From Selaginella moellendorffii (lineage: Eukaryota; Streptophyta; Lycopodiopsida; Selaginellales; Selaginellaceae): a stretch of 64,000 bases of DNA. Each line of letters opens with the position of its first letter. The stretch's first letter is position 1. The notes under the pieces were generated by a model that was not told the DNA's origin, searched no databases, and worked only from the letters and a program-made list of their open reading frames with translations. Both the position numbers and the translations under genes were made by a program. The DNA lies in the NCBI RefSeq assembly GCF_000143415.4, contig NW_003314297.1, positions 581,612-645,611 of the forward strand, read 5' to 3'. Shown in pieces: positions 22,451 through 33,003 of this stretch.

Positions 22451-24287
22451 TAAGTTGGCAATGCCCATTTGAGTCCTTGTTTATAGAATGAGTTTTTTTG
22501 TAGCTTATTAGCAATGAATTTTCTGCAGCTTGGTAGCAGCCACAGCCATGGAAACAAATATGCTAACACCATAACAATGGGAGCATATATTAAACATAGA
22601 TGAGTGGTTTGAATAAAGAAAATGTTGTCCATAACAGTTATGCCTATTGATCCATTATGGGATTATGGCTTAAAAAAAAATTATAGGTTGGAAAATATTC
22701 AAGAATTTTATGTTGTGCCACCAATGCACCTGTTACAAACTAGAGGAAACTAGAGGAAAATCAAATCCTAGAAGCCAGAGTCTATATCCCATTACAAACA
22801 TATAAACAAAATATCAATTACTTTCTACAATACCTTGGCTGGAAGTGTGCTTATGAATGTCTGGATGTGGCCAAAGGTTTAAAAGCCAAAGGAAATGGAT
22901 TCTAATGTTGCCAAGAGGCTTGCAAACCTAAAATAGATATTATTCATTCATGTTTAGAGCTTAGGATTGCATTAAAATATCTAACCATTTCTGAAATGTA
23001 AACTTTAAGCCTTGGAATTTACCTCAATGACTTATAGATTCCACCAAGAATCCATCACAAAAATGTTGTGGATGCCATCGCACTCCAGTGATCTTGAGGC
23101 TGAGAACAGTCAATGATCCACTCCTCATGCCAACCTCAAGCTTGAAAGCAAGTCTTTTGAAGCGACCCCTCAATGCGCTTGAGTGGGAGACACCAACTTG
23201 ATCAACTTGATATCATTAATTTTCTTAAGCATAGATTTCATTTTGGCACTCTTTCACCTATGATGCTGTTGCATGCCCATAGAGAATGCCTAGAATCCAG
23301 TCTTGCCCAAGTGAGAGCAAATTAGAAATTTGGTATTGATTGGATCCAACAGTCCAAAGGTTTGACTGTCAATGCAAGTCAACACATGCATCTACCACAC
23401 ATCACAACACCTCTGACTCCAACCAATTGGCATCTCATTTGCTAAGAGCAAATATCTATACTAGCTAAGATGTTGTAGGAATTTAAAATGGGTGTAAGCC
23501 CAAGCAAGGTTTACTGTGCTAGACCAAAGCTCTCACTGTGCTCAGATTTGCTCGGCCCTTGATCCTGTTCCTAAGTGTCACATATTCTTAAGCAGATTCT
23601 CCCCTAGCCTTAGCTCACGCCATGCCTTTTATTGCCCACTACTACATCCCAAGAACGCCCTCCTGATGTGCCACCTGATCCTGTCTAACAAACTGCCATG
23701 TTCATGTCATCATCCATGTGTGCCATCTCATTTTGTTCTATGGGCTAGCACGTGAATGGAATTGTGGACGTCTCCGTAAATGCACTTGCTCACTTGGCAT
23801 TGCCCTCTTCCAATCGGTGACAAAGACGCCCCTTCCAGGACATGCCCAGTGGCTACTCAAAGGTACATACAAAATCACTTTTTTACATGCAAACTTTGAT
23901 ATTTTAGGTATAGTTTTTCTTACTTTAAGATATTTGCCTCTCACTTATTACAGGCTCACTACAGCTGTAGTGGTTCATTGCCCAGATGCCCATCCTCGTG
24001 ATAGCAGTGATGCCATGCTTCCAAAGCTATCAAGAAAAAAAAAGTCCATGGCTGCCATACCTCATGACCAAACCTCTTTGGTTATACTTGCTGTCCTGGC
24101 CAGGAAAATTCCTTCAGCCATGCATGTCCTTCACATAAGCACATTACTGGGCAATGTGTGTCCCCTTGCACAAGCCCTCATACTCAACCAAGTGAGAAAG
24201 AGAAGCAAGTTAGTTATGTCAATAAATTGCTATGTGTTGCATGTACTAATGCTTGGTTTGTTTAATAGTAGTGTTATTTTTACTTAT
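22451..24287. other. Non-coding, repeat-rich stretch
   Basis: No gene recognised. A plus-strand ORF of 190 codons at 23718-24290 has no family resemblance and lies in repeat-like DNA. The part from about 23488 to 23690 is repeated in the same orientation at about 24628-24790. Confidence 0.5.
23488..23690 (+). repeat. Dispersed direct repeat, unit 1
   Basis: Shares interspersed blocks with 24628-24790: TAAGCCCAA.CAAGGTTTACTG, AAAGCTCTCAC, GATCCTGTTCC and CCCTAGCC.TAGCTC. The alignment is diverged and broken by indels. Confidence 0.55.
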
Positions 24288-24440
24288 TAATCCAATTGAT
24301 TAAATCAGTATAAAATTATAAGCATGTTTGTAATTTATAAACACAAGATTCATGTAATTGCATATCAACCATTAGATGATAGAATTAAAAAAATATACTA
24401 GAAAGGGTTTAAATTTTTTTATAAATTATAAATACAAAAT
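24288..24440. repeat. AT-rich dispersed repeat, inverted partner of 16319-16480
   Basis: About 150 bp, very AT-rich, aligning with the reverse complement of 16319-16480 over most of its length. No clear terminal inverted repeats were delimited. Confidence 0.55.
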
Positions 24441-24627
24441 TAATTTAAATGAATAACAATTGTTAAATGGTAGAATATCCTAAAATACTAATCCTAAAAC
24501 ATATTTTAAATATATCCACTACTATACAAGTTTACTTAAGCAAACCAAAAATAAAAATGATAATAAAGATTCATATAAACTCCAGTATACCTGGCCCAAA
24601 TACTTCCTATCTCCACCATAAAATGGG

Positions 24628-24790
24628 CATAAGCCCAATAAGGTTTACTGGAATCCACGTTAGGTCAAAGCTCTCACAATGCTTGGATCTGCTCATCACG
24701 CACTCGATCCTGTTCCCAGATCCTCCCCTAGCCCTAGCTCCCGCCCCAAGAATGCCCTCCTGATGCGCTGCCCGATCCTCTATCAAACTA
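24628..24790 (+). repeat. Dispersed direct repeat, unit 2
   Basis: Second copy of the repeat at 23488-23690. The DNA to its right (24805-24881) resembles 47780-47855 and ends CTCCTTATTATTATAGATA. Read on minus this starts TCTATAATAATAAGGAG, which resembles plant Helitron 5' ends. Confidence 0.5.
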
Positions 24791-24904
24791 CATCAGATTT
24801 ATTGCCACATCAGATTGCCTGCCGCTAATTGGCTGGATCGTATGGTCCAAATTTGGCAACTCCTTATTATTATAGATATTCATTAATATTATTTATATAC
24901 ATAT

Positions 24905-25078
24905 TGTGAGGGCCAAGTGTACGGCTACAATGCCGTATACTAATATTAGCGTAGTGGATTTTGGTAGCCGTCGGATTGGTTTCAATCCGGACCACTCGCT
25001 CCTATATATAAGCTAGGGTTTTTAGGCTAATTGATATGCACATTTCTGTATTCCCTTTCCATATTCCATGCACTCACA
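24905..25078 (+). repeat. 5' LTR of Gypsy element E
   Basis: 174 bp, TGTGAGGGCC...CACTCACA. The same length is found for the LTRs of relics B, C and D, so this is the family's full LTR. Confidence 0.9.
25002..25012 (+). promoter_or_regulatory. Putative LTR TATA box
   Basis: CTATATATAAG in the 5' LTR, about 65 bases before the LTR end. It is missing from the 3' LTR, where this part is deleted. Confidence 0.5.
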
Positions 25079-25312
25079 TTGGTGGAGGTGAGGGGCACCT
25101 TTGATTGTCCCTGGGGAGTGCTTGGATTTGGGATTTCGGTTTAGATCTAGCTTTTGCATCGTCTAGATCTAGCTTTTTCCATTTCCTTTCTTTTGTTCTT
25201 TCCTTTCAGGATTTTGGTTTCGATCTAGCTTTTTGCATTGTCTAGATCTACCATTTCTTTCCAGCTTTTTTGTCATTTCTCTTCTTTTGCTCTTTCTTTT
25301 TCGTTCATCTTC

Positions 25313-26245
25313 ATGGCCGATCCGCAATCTCCTCCTTTGACTCTAGAGCAGTAGTTGGTTCAATTGCTTGATGCTATGCGCTTGCAATTGAACAACCAAA
25401 CTCAGTTGATGGCGGCGTTCACGGCACGTGGTACAACTCCTCCTGCTCTTGGTGCCAATCCTCACGTTCGGCCGGAGTTCTTTCGCGGGAATCCTGGGGA
25501 TGATGTGTACCATTGGTTCGATCACTTTACGGTGATTGCCACATATCATTCTTGGGATGATGCTCGACGGTTGCGTGAGTTTCCCACGTGTCTCCAAGGG
25601 ACGGCATTGCAGTGGTACAATGGTTTGAGCGCAGCTACTCATGGGGATTGGAGTGTTCTCCCGGACGTCTTCAAACGCGCCTTCGGACATGCTGATGATT
25701 GTGATGATGCTTTCCAACAATTGCATCGTCTTCGCCAAGGGCCATCGGAGTCGGTGATGCAATTTGGCGTTCGTTTCCGAAGTCTTTTGCTTCGTGCGGA
25801 GCCAAATATGTCAGAGCGGATCAAGCTAGGAATGTTGTGGCCAGCACTTCATCAAGATCTTGTCGGACTTGTGCATGCACTTGCTCCTGCCACCCTTGAC
25901 GATGCTCTTTGCTTGGCACAACGTTATGAGACGTCGCCTCTTCCACTTTTTGCTGCACGTCCTTCCGCTCCACTTCCTATGGGTGATGGTTTTATTCCAA
26001 TGGAGGCTGATGCTGCTGCTACTCGAGTCCAAGGACAAGCGCGAGGACGTGGTCGTGGCCGTGATGTTCGCTGCTGGGCGTGTGATGAAGTTGGTCATAC
26101 TTATCGGCGTTGCCGTCGTTTTCCGGATTGGCGACCTCCATTTCTTGGGTGGAGACCTTGGCGTCAGCAACGTCCCCTGGGTGCTGCTGCAGTGGAAGGT
26201 CTGGACACCGAGATGCATCCGGGAAACGAGGAGTCGCGCGAGTAA
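25313..26245 (+). pseudogene. Gypsy E gag
   Basis: Starts at ATG 25313. Codon 14 is TAG (25352-25354), after which an open frame of about 296 codons runs to 26245. It holds the retrotransposon capsid-type region (FPTCLQGTALQWYNGLSAAT) and a zinc knuckle CWACDEVGHTYRRC (C-x2-C-x4-H-x4-C), preceded by an RG-rich basic stretch. The early stop would prevent normal translation. The following protease frame is different, so either a programmed frameshift existed or an indel separates them. Confidence 0.85.
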
Positions 26246-26628
26246 CGGAGGGACCTTGCGCGAATAAATCAGTGACTCCTCCATCTTTCTTTCAGAAGTA
26301 TCATCAAGGGGTTCACTCGGCACCAGTTCATCCAGTGTTTACTTTCCAAGCTCGTTTTTATAACAAGAAGTCTCCTATTATTCTCTCCGTGTTGGTTGAT
26401 ACAGGTTCGAGTTTATCTTCTATTGCTCGACCTGTTGCCACACGTTGTCGTGTACACTTGCGTCGTGTGGCAAAACCAGTTTTCATTTTTTATGGCAACG
26501 GCCGTACACATACATGTGCACGGGATGAGGTGGACCTGGTTGTGCGTGTGGGTGATCTCAAGTTTGAGTTGCAGTCGTTGCGGGTGGTGCTGAGTCAAGC
26601 TTTTGACCTCATTCTTGGTATGGATTGA
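26245..26628 (+). pseudogene. Gypsy E aspartic protease region
   Basis: The open frame contains VLVDTGSSLSSIA, with the retropepsin D-T/S-G active-site motif, then ends at a TGA (26626-26628). The same position in copy B is a Trp codon (NWLQRNHAKCDF). Just downstream a deletion of about four bases shifts the frame relative to copy B before RT begins. Confidence 0.82.
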
Positions 26629-26672
26629 TTGCAGCGCAATCATGCCAAGTGTGACTTTGAGGCTTCTCCCCC

Positions 26673-28133
26673 TTGTCTCATACTTATGTTTCATCCATTC
26701 CTCTCACTTCCATACCTCTTCGTCCCTTTACTTCTACTTCTGCTTTCATTACTTTTGTTTCCCCACTCTTTCCTTCTGTGTTTCCATCTTGTTCTACTTT
26801 TCCCTTTTCCGATCCCTCCGATGATCTTTGTGTTGCAGCAATTGACCGGCTCATGAAGGAGTATTCTGATCTCTTTGAATTTGACCTATCGTTTGGGGCC
26901 AAGATTGCCACACGTCATCCAATTCCAACCGGGGATGCTCGTCCAATCAAGGTTCCTGTTCGTCGTCGGTCACCTAAGGAGATCAAAATTTTACAAGCAA
27001 ACGTCAAGGAAATGCTGGAAAAGGGTGTTATTCGGAAGTCGTGGAGTCCTTGGGCATGTGAACCTCATCTTGTGACGAAGCCTGATGGGAGTATTCGTTT
27101 CTGCATCGACTATCGTCCGTTAAACAAAGTGACGATCCCAGATGTGTATCCTCTTCCTCATACTGCTGATCTCTTGGATCGTCTGGGGCGAAGTCGTTGG
27201 TTCACCAAGCTAGATCTTGTTTCTGGGTATTGGCAAGTACCGATGGCCGAAGAAGATATTCCTAAGACTGCTTTTCGTACACCATTTGGTTTGTACGAGT
27301 TCTTGGTGATGCCGTTTGGTTTGAACAATGCTTCAGCAACTTTCCAGCGGATGATAGACGAGGTTCTTTGCGATATGCCGGAGGTGACTGCTGACTTCAT
27401 TGATGATGTCTTGATCCACTCGGAGGGGACGTGGGAGGAGCACGTTCGTGATGTTTATAAAGTGTTGGATCAACTACGTGACGTTGGTTTAAAGCTGAAG
27501 TGGTCGAAGTGCGTGTTTGGGTCCAAGGACACAACTTATCTTGGGTACCGTATTTCTCGTGAGGGTTTGCAAGTTGATCCTGACAAACTTATGGCTATTC
27601 TAAAGTTCCCTACTCCAAAGTGTGTGAATGATGTGCAGCGCTTTTTGGGTAAAGTGTAGTATCTTGGTCGTTTTGTGGATCATCTTTCCGATCGCACTAC
27701 ACCATTGCGAGCATTGCTAAAGTCATCAACGTCATCTTTCATCTAGTCTCTGGATTGTGAGCAGGCGTTCGTGGATCTCAAAGAGCTATTGACAACTCCT
27801 CCGGTTTTGGCATATCTTGACTACACTCGACCTTTTATTTTGCGCGTGGATGCTTCTGACATTGGTCTTGGAAGTGTGTTGATGCAAGAGAGCTCGAGTG
27901 TGCCTGGTCAGCGCCATCCCATTGCATACATAAGCCGTACATTACAACCAGTGGAGATGAACTACTCCACGACGGAGAAGGAGTGTTTAGCAGCAGTCTG
28001 GGGTTTCAAGAAACTTCATGCATATCTACATGGTTCTCGGACGTTACTTGAAGGTGACCATGCTGCTATTACTTCATTATTGAAGCGGAAGAACCTGGTT
28101 GGTCATACGGCTCGATGGGCTTTGAAGCTTTAG
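26673..28133 (+). pseudogene. Gypsy E reverse transcriptase and RNase H
   Basis: RT: KPDGSIRFCIDYRPLNKVT, then the catalytic FIDDVLIHSE box near 27395-27424, so the Asp pair is intact here. Stops interrupt at 27657-27659 (TAG), 27744-27746 (TAG) and 28131-28133 (TAG). RNase H: ILRVDASDIGLG and YSTTEKECLAAVWGFKKLH, with DHAAITSLL. At all three stops copies A or B have Gln or Trp codons. The frame is otherwise continuous with the integrase that follows. Confidence 0.88.
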
Positions 28134-28172
28134 ATATATGATTTCGATGTTGTTAATCGCCTAGGGAGTTCT

Positions 28173-29705
28173 ATGGTTGATGCTGATGCCCTTTCTCGAG
28201 CTCCTCTTCCTTCTCCACTCACTTCTCATCATTCTGACGAACCTGTTGTTCCAGCATCTGTGGATTTTCTAGATGAGGATTCTATGCCGTCGGCGGTTGC
28301 TGTCCTTGACGTTCAGTGTCCACAGGGTGCAGAGCAAGATCTGCCTTCTCTTGAGGAGGTTTGCGAGGCTCAAAATATTGAGCTGTGGATTCGAAGGCTT
28401 CGAGATGGGTTTGAGAATCCTGCATCACTTGCTGATGACTTGCCTTTCCGGCATTTACATTCTCAATATCGCCTTGAAGATGGCCTTCTTTATTTTGTGG
28501 GGACAGATCCTGATGATCATTTACGATTGGTGGTACCTTCGGTGTTTATTCCGCGGTTTCTCCATGCCTACCATGATTCTCCTGTTCTAGGTGGGCATAT
28601 GGGACACTGTCGTGTCACCAAGAAGCTGCGCAAGTCTTTCTATTGGCCGAAGATGCGACGTGATATTATCCGGTATGTGCGTAGCTGTGTTTGGTGCCAA
28701 GCTCGTAATACTCCCCCTTGTGTTGCGGAAGGACGGTTGGAGTCAATTGCAGTTTCCCGTCCGTTTGAGTTGGTGACGTTTGATCTTATGGGACCTTTTT
28801 CACGATCGACTGCTGGCAATGAGTATGTTATTATTGCTTCTGACTACTTGACTCGTTGGGTGGAAGTTGGTGCTCTTGCTAGCGCCTCTGCAACTGCTGT
28901 TGGATACTTCCTCCTCAATCGAGTGGTGTTCCAGCATTCTTATCCAGAGCGGATTTTTTCGGATAATGGTCCTGCATTTATGGCTGAGGTATTTCATGTT
29001 TTGACATCTCAGTTGGGGATACGCCACACTTTTACGAGTGCTTATCATCCACAATCAGATGGTCTGGTGGAACGGCTCGTTCAGACATTCAAAGGGATGA
29101 TTTCGAAGTATGTGAACTTTCAGCATTCGGATTGGGATGGTTATTTGCCGTTTCTTCGGTATGCCTATGTCACAAGGGTGCAAAGTTCTGTTGGTTCTTC
29201 ACCATATAAACTTCTATATGGTCATGATCCAATATTACCAACAGAGTTGGGTTTACCTTCGCGATTGCCACGAGCTCCTGATGTTAAGTCATGGGATCAG
29301 TATTTGACAAGCATTCTTCCACTTGTCCGAGCAGAGTTTGCCGAACACTTAGGCCGCGTACAAGTGGGACAACAACGGCGCTACAACTCCCATCATCGTC
29401 CACCTGCAGAGTACAAAGTGGATGATTTGGTGTTAGTCTGTTTTCCCCATTTTACGGTATGTGGTTTATCTAAGGGGCTCCTTGCGCAGTGGAAAGGACC
29501 ATATCGGGTGTTGCAGCAAGTTGGACTGCAAGTTTATGAGGTTCGGCATGACGTTCAGCAGGCCAATCCTTCGGAGATTGTGCATGTGCAGTGGTTAAAA
29601 CACTTCATACAAAGGGATCAGGAGCAGTTAATACCGTCTACAGATCTGCCGATGCCTCCTCCTGACGTTCCTCCAGATCCCAGCCCATCTACAAAAGAAC
29701 CCTGA
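28173..29705 (+). pseudogene. Gypsy E integrase (uninterrupted domain)
   Basis: Open for 510 codons after the last pol stop. Zinc-binding HHCC region: GGHMGHCRVTKKL to CVWCQARN. Catalytic core: VTFDLMGPF (Asp), IFSDNGPAF (Asp) and YHPQSDGLVERLVQTFKG (Glu). C-terminal GPY/F motif: QWKGPYRVL. It ends with a Pro-rich tail and no chromodomain. The domain looks catalytically complete, but it lies downstream of stops in the same polyprotein. Confidence 0.88.
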
Positions 29706-29737
29706 CAACCTTCCATTATTCCGAGAGGAGGGGATGA

Positions 29738-29850
29738 TGTGAGGGCAAATGTATGGCTACAATGCCGTATACTAATAGGATTTTGGTAGCCGTCGAATTT
29801 AATTGATATGCACATTTCTGTATTCCCTTTCCATATTCCATGCACTCACA
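29738..29850 (+). repeat. 3' LTR of Gypsy element E, internally deleted
   Basis: 113 bp. It matches the 5' LTR at both ends but lacks an internal segment of about 50 bases (including the TATA-like stretch) and a shorter one. Confidence 0.88.
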
Positions 29851-29853
29851 ATA

Positions 29854-30820
29854 TCAATTATGGACAAGAGGTTTCTGGAGCAGGACAGGAGCTGAAGACG
29901 GGTTTTTTACAATGTTGGCAAACGCATCAGTATCATCGTAAAGGGCAGCTCTGAGGAACGCCACCACTGCTCCAGCCGTGAAATCTCTCATGGGCTTCCG
30001 GGGGCTCTTTCGTTTGCAAGCGAGAAGGAACACTCTCTGACCGTCGACTGCCCCCAAATCGTCCACAAAATCCATATGCCCATACTTTGCGGGTATCAAG
30101 TCGACCACCATGCTCCTTGTCTGGTTGAAGAAACTGGCATGGTTATACTTTGCCGGAGAGCAGGCACCACCAAGTCCAGTGCCGATGATCAAACTTGGGT
30201 ACTGGAAAACAATCGGTGCGTTGTATAGAACCCGTGGTTGCGTTTGTCCGAGCCTTGTTCCATCCATGGGGTCCAGACCAACGAGCGTGGCAAATGGTAC
30301 GCTGACGTTGGCCTTGATGTTGAGTGCCAGCGCGAAGGCGATCTTGCCTCCTTTGCTGTGGCCAATGTTGACGAGCTTGCCAATATTGACGCTCACACCA
30401 GCTGGGAGAAAGGCTGCAAAATTTCCGAGGAGCCATTCAATAACTCTCGCTGCATCTTTGATGTCTCGTGTGGCATTTGTGTCCCAAAACCTATCACTTC
30501 TCTGTATCACAGTGTGAGTGGAGTGAGAGTTTTTGCGTCACGTAGCTCACCTGTGGCGCAACGATGACGTAGCCGTGGCTGGCGATATGCGTGAGTATGT
30601 CTGTGTAGATTCGAGTCTCGAGGAATGCTCCATGGTGGAAAACTATAAGGGGAAACGTCCCGTTGCTCGAAGGAGTGAAGACCCGGAGTGGCAGTAGGCG
30701 TCTTTGATTGATGGTGAACACTGAAACATTGAAGCTGCCGGTGTCATAGATAGAACCGTCATAGACATGCTGCCTTATCAGTTCCTCGCTGCAAACTATG
30801 CAGGAAACACATCCCAAAAC
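29854..30820 (-). CDS. Chlorophyllase-like hydrolase, copy 2
   Basis: An alpha/beta hydrolase of the chlorophyllase family, which dephytylates chlorophyll. Exon 30820-30551 (acceptor at CAG before GTTTTGGG) encodes SNGTFPLIVFHHG and HIASHGYVIVAPQ. Exon 30501-29854, entered at ACAG|AGAAGT, restores the family frame through RFWDTNATRDIKDAARVIEWL. Seen: GHSKGGK (Ser nucleophile), VGLDPMDG (Asp) and GHMDFVDDLG (His). The C-terminus is complete relative to copy 1 and stops at TGA 29856-29854, one base into the presumed target duplication of the adjacent retrotransposon. The 5' exon with the start codon is not resolved; it would lie right of 30840. Confidence 0.78.
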
Positions 30821-31179
30821 CTGCCCAAGAACGAGAGTGATTAGATTGTGCTAGAAATCTATATATAAAACGATACCAAGAGTGCACAAACGCGAGAAAC
30901 TTTCTCCATGATGCAAGGCGATAGTGCTGGATACGTAGAAGCTGGCTGCTGCTAAGACTCGTATGTGGTGGTTTGTGTGTCCTTCACCGAGCTCGCAACA
31001 ACAGTTTAAAGGCTGATGGATAAGGTCTTCAGAGTTTGTGGTTGTAGTTCTTCCTCCGTGGTTCACCTGGTACACAACAATTTAAAGCTGATGGACCATG
31101 AACTGCATAAAATTAAATAGGTCCAAACTTACACTATCAAAACGAAAGTCTGGTTTGCAAAACCACCAAGGGAAGTAGC

Positions 31180-32875
31180 TTAAGCGACAGCATAGTTGCT
31201 GAGCAACTTTGGGATGTCATGAGTGAGCATATCGTCCACAGACTGGATCATTGATGGCCTTAGACGATGGAAGCTGTCAATATTGTGCACATTCTAAACG
31301 CATCAATGTTTGGCAGGTCCCCCCTTTGGCAAGTGATAGAGACTTTGCACCTGTAAGAGAAGGATTTCACGTGTGAACTACAAACATCTCCATACCTTCA
31401 CAAATTCATCTTCCAAGTTCACAACCAAGCTTTCCTGAGCGTCGGCTTTTCCCCACAGGATGGGCATCTGTTGCTTCAAATGCCCGATGAGATATGCATG
31501 TACTTTCGCTGCATGAGCTCGCTTTACGAATTCACTTATCTGTAAACAAAATAAGGAAGAGGATATGATAATGAACATTTAAAGAGATATCACCCTTCGA
31601 TCACAAGATCTCTTTGGCAGCTCTGATAGTTCTCTCAAGAGCTCCAGGTCAAAGAGATCTTTGCTTAGAATGATCTTCTGCGGGTTGTCATAAAATGAAC
31701 TGCAACACAAAAATCGCCAAAAATCACAGTGATTGATATTCAGAAAGCATACCCGATGTATACTCGCATTACTTCTGGCGTGTTCACAACTGCTCCATAT
31801 ACTCCCATCAGCTGTGAAAGTAACGGGTCAGGATATACGAGAGGAAAAGACAATATTCACCTGTTGAGCGTCAATACCATCGACTTTGTTGAGAAGAACT
31901 CGAATCTTGTTCTCGTACCCTCTAAGGGATTCAATAAGCCGTTTTAGTTCGTCACTAATGTCCAATGTTTGAGGATCGAAAAGCAAAAATATCATATCCG
32001 ACTTCGCTGCAAACCACTCTGTTACGCCAAGAAAATCGTAGCTGCGTTCTGTGTCTGACAACACTCCAGGCGTATCGATGAAAGTCACGTCATTCAGCAG
32101 CTGCCAAACAAGCCCACCATTGTTTTAACAGAGCAAGAAACTAGAAGAACTCACTGGATGTGACATTTGAGCACACTCGAATTTCGACAGAAACGCTGTC
32201 CCAAACCTTATGAGACCACCGAAAGGCGTATCGGACACCGTGTTGCCAGGAACAGTTTTGTCGACGCTTCCTCCCTGCAAAGAGAAAACCAGAAAAAGAG
32301 GATCGACATACCAGCGAAACACAAACATACCATCACGGCAACGAAACGATCGGTCGTCGGCTCTGGTCCAATGTGAGCTCCTGGACGAAGTAAAGACTGT
32401 GTAAGGTGACGCTTCGCGTTAGATGAAAAAAAGGAAGCATTGCAATCGACAAGAAGGAAACTCTTATTCGCAGGTTTAAATCACAATAGCACTCATGAAA
32501 GAAAGAAGAGAACAAGAAAAACTCAAATCCAGAAACATACCAGGATAGCTTCTTCCGAGAATGTGGCTAATGAACGTCGTCTTTCCAGTCGAATATTGTC
32601 CTAGCAGTGTCACCATCGGTTTCGCCTCGAAATAGCTATCAGTCTAAGCAGAAACATTAGCCTGCATCGAATCGAGCTGTGCACGAATCCCATACCATAG
32701 CAGGACTGGAGAAAATGTTGAACTTGTAGAGGCGCTCCAAGGGCTTGAGCTTGCGCGCGTACAAATCCTTCAATCCGATCACGGAGGCCACATTCTCAGA
32801 GGAGACCTTAATTATCAGAGAGTGATGAGAAAAATCGCTCGGACAGAGAACTCACGCCCCGGGGACGCTGCTTTC
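31180..32875 (-). pseudogene. EHD-type GTPase, copy 2 (degenerating)
   Basis: Collinear with the intact copy at 17832-19591. The P-loop exon (GQYSTGKT) at about 32570-32620 and the IDTPGVLS exon at 32088-31860 are preserved. Disabling changes: the region holding the ATG and most of exon 1 is deleted near 32865-32880, and an extra C near 31320 gives an early TGA in the last exon, followed by a 10-base deletion. Other deletions are multiples of three (exon 2, 3 bases; exon 5, 9; exon 7, 21; exon 8, 9), which hints at a period under coding constraint before loss. Confidence 0.82.
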
Positions 32876-33003
32876 CACGAACCCTACATTTTAGTAATAG
32901 ATTAAACAGATGTCATCCAGTCATTTACACTGTTCAACCATATGGACTGTCGTACATTGGTGTGTTCATTCTCATATTCATTTTCCGATTCATCCTTACA
33001 TTG

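Larger units (their letters stand above)
24905..29850 (+). mobile_element. Ty3/Gypsy retrotransposon E, nearly complete, very short LTRs
   Basis: A 4.95-kb element: 5' LTR 24905-25078 (174 bp), gag-pol 25313-29705, purine-rich tract (GAGAGGAGGGGATGA) ending 29737, and 3' LTR 29738-29850 (113 bp, internally deleted). Domain order gag, protease, RT, RNase H, integrase marks it as Ty3/Gypsy. No chromodomain is seen after the GPY/F region. The flanks share ATAT (24901-24904, 29851-29854) as a likely 4-bp target duplication. Five in-frame stops and at least one small deletion disable it. Its right end abuts the stop codon of the chlorophyllase-like gene on the other strand. Confidence 0.92.

Noticed and set aside
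23718-24290. Plus-strand ORF of 190 codons
   Set aside because: Repeat-like DNA, no recognisable family, no splice or promoter context. Not supported as a gene.
24905-29850. Gypsy element E as a currently active element
   Set aside because: Five in-frame stops, a small frame-shifting deletion and a shortened 3' LTR argue against autonomous activity.
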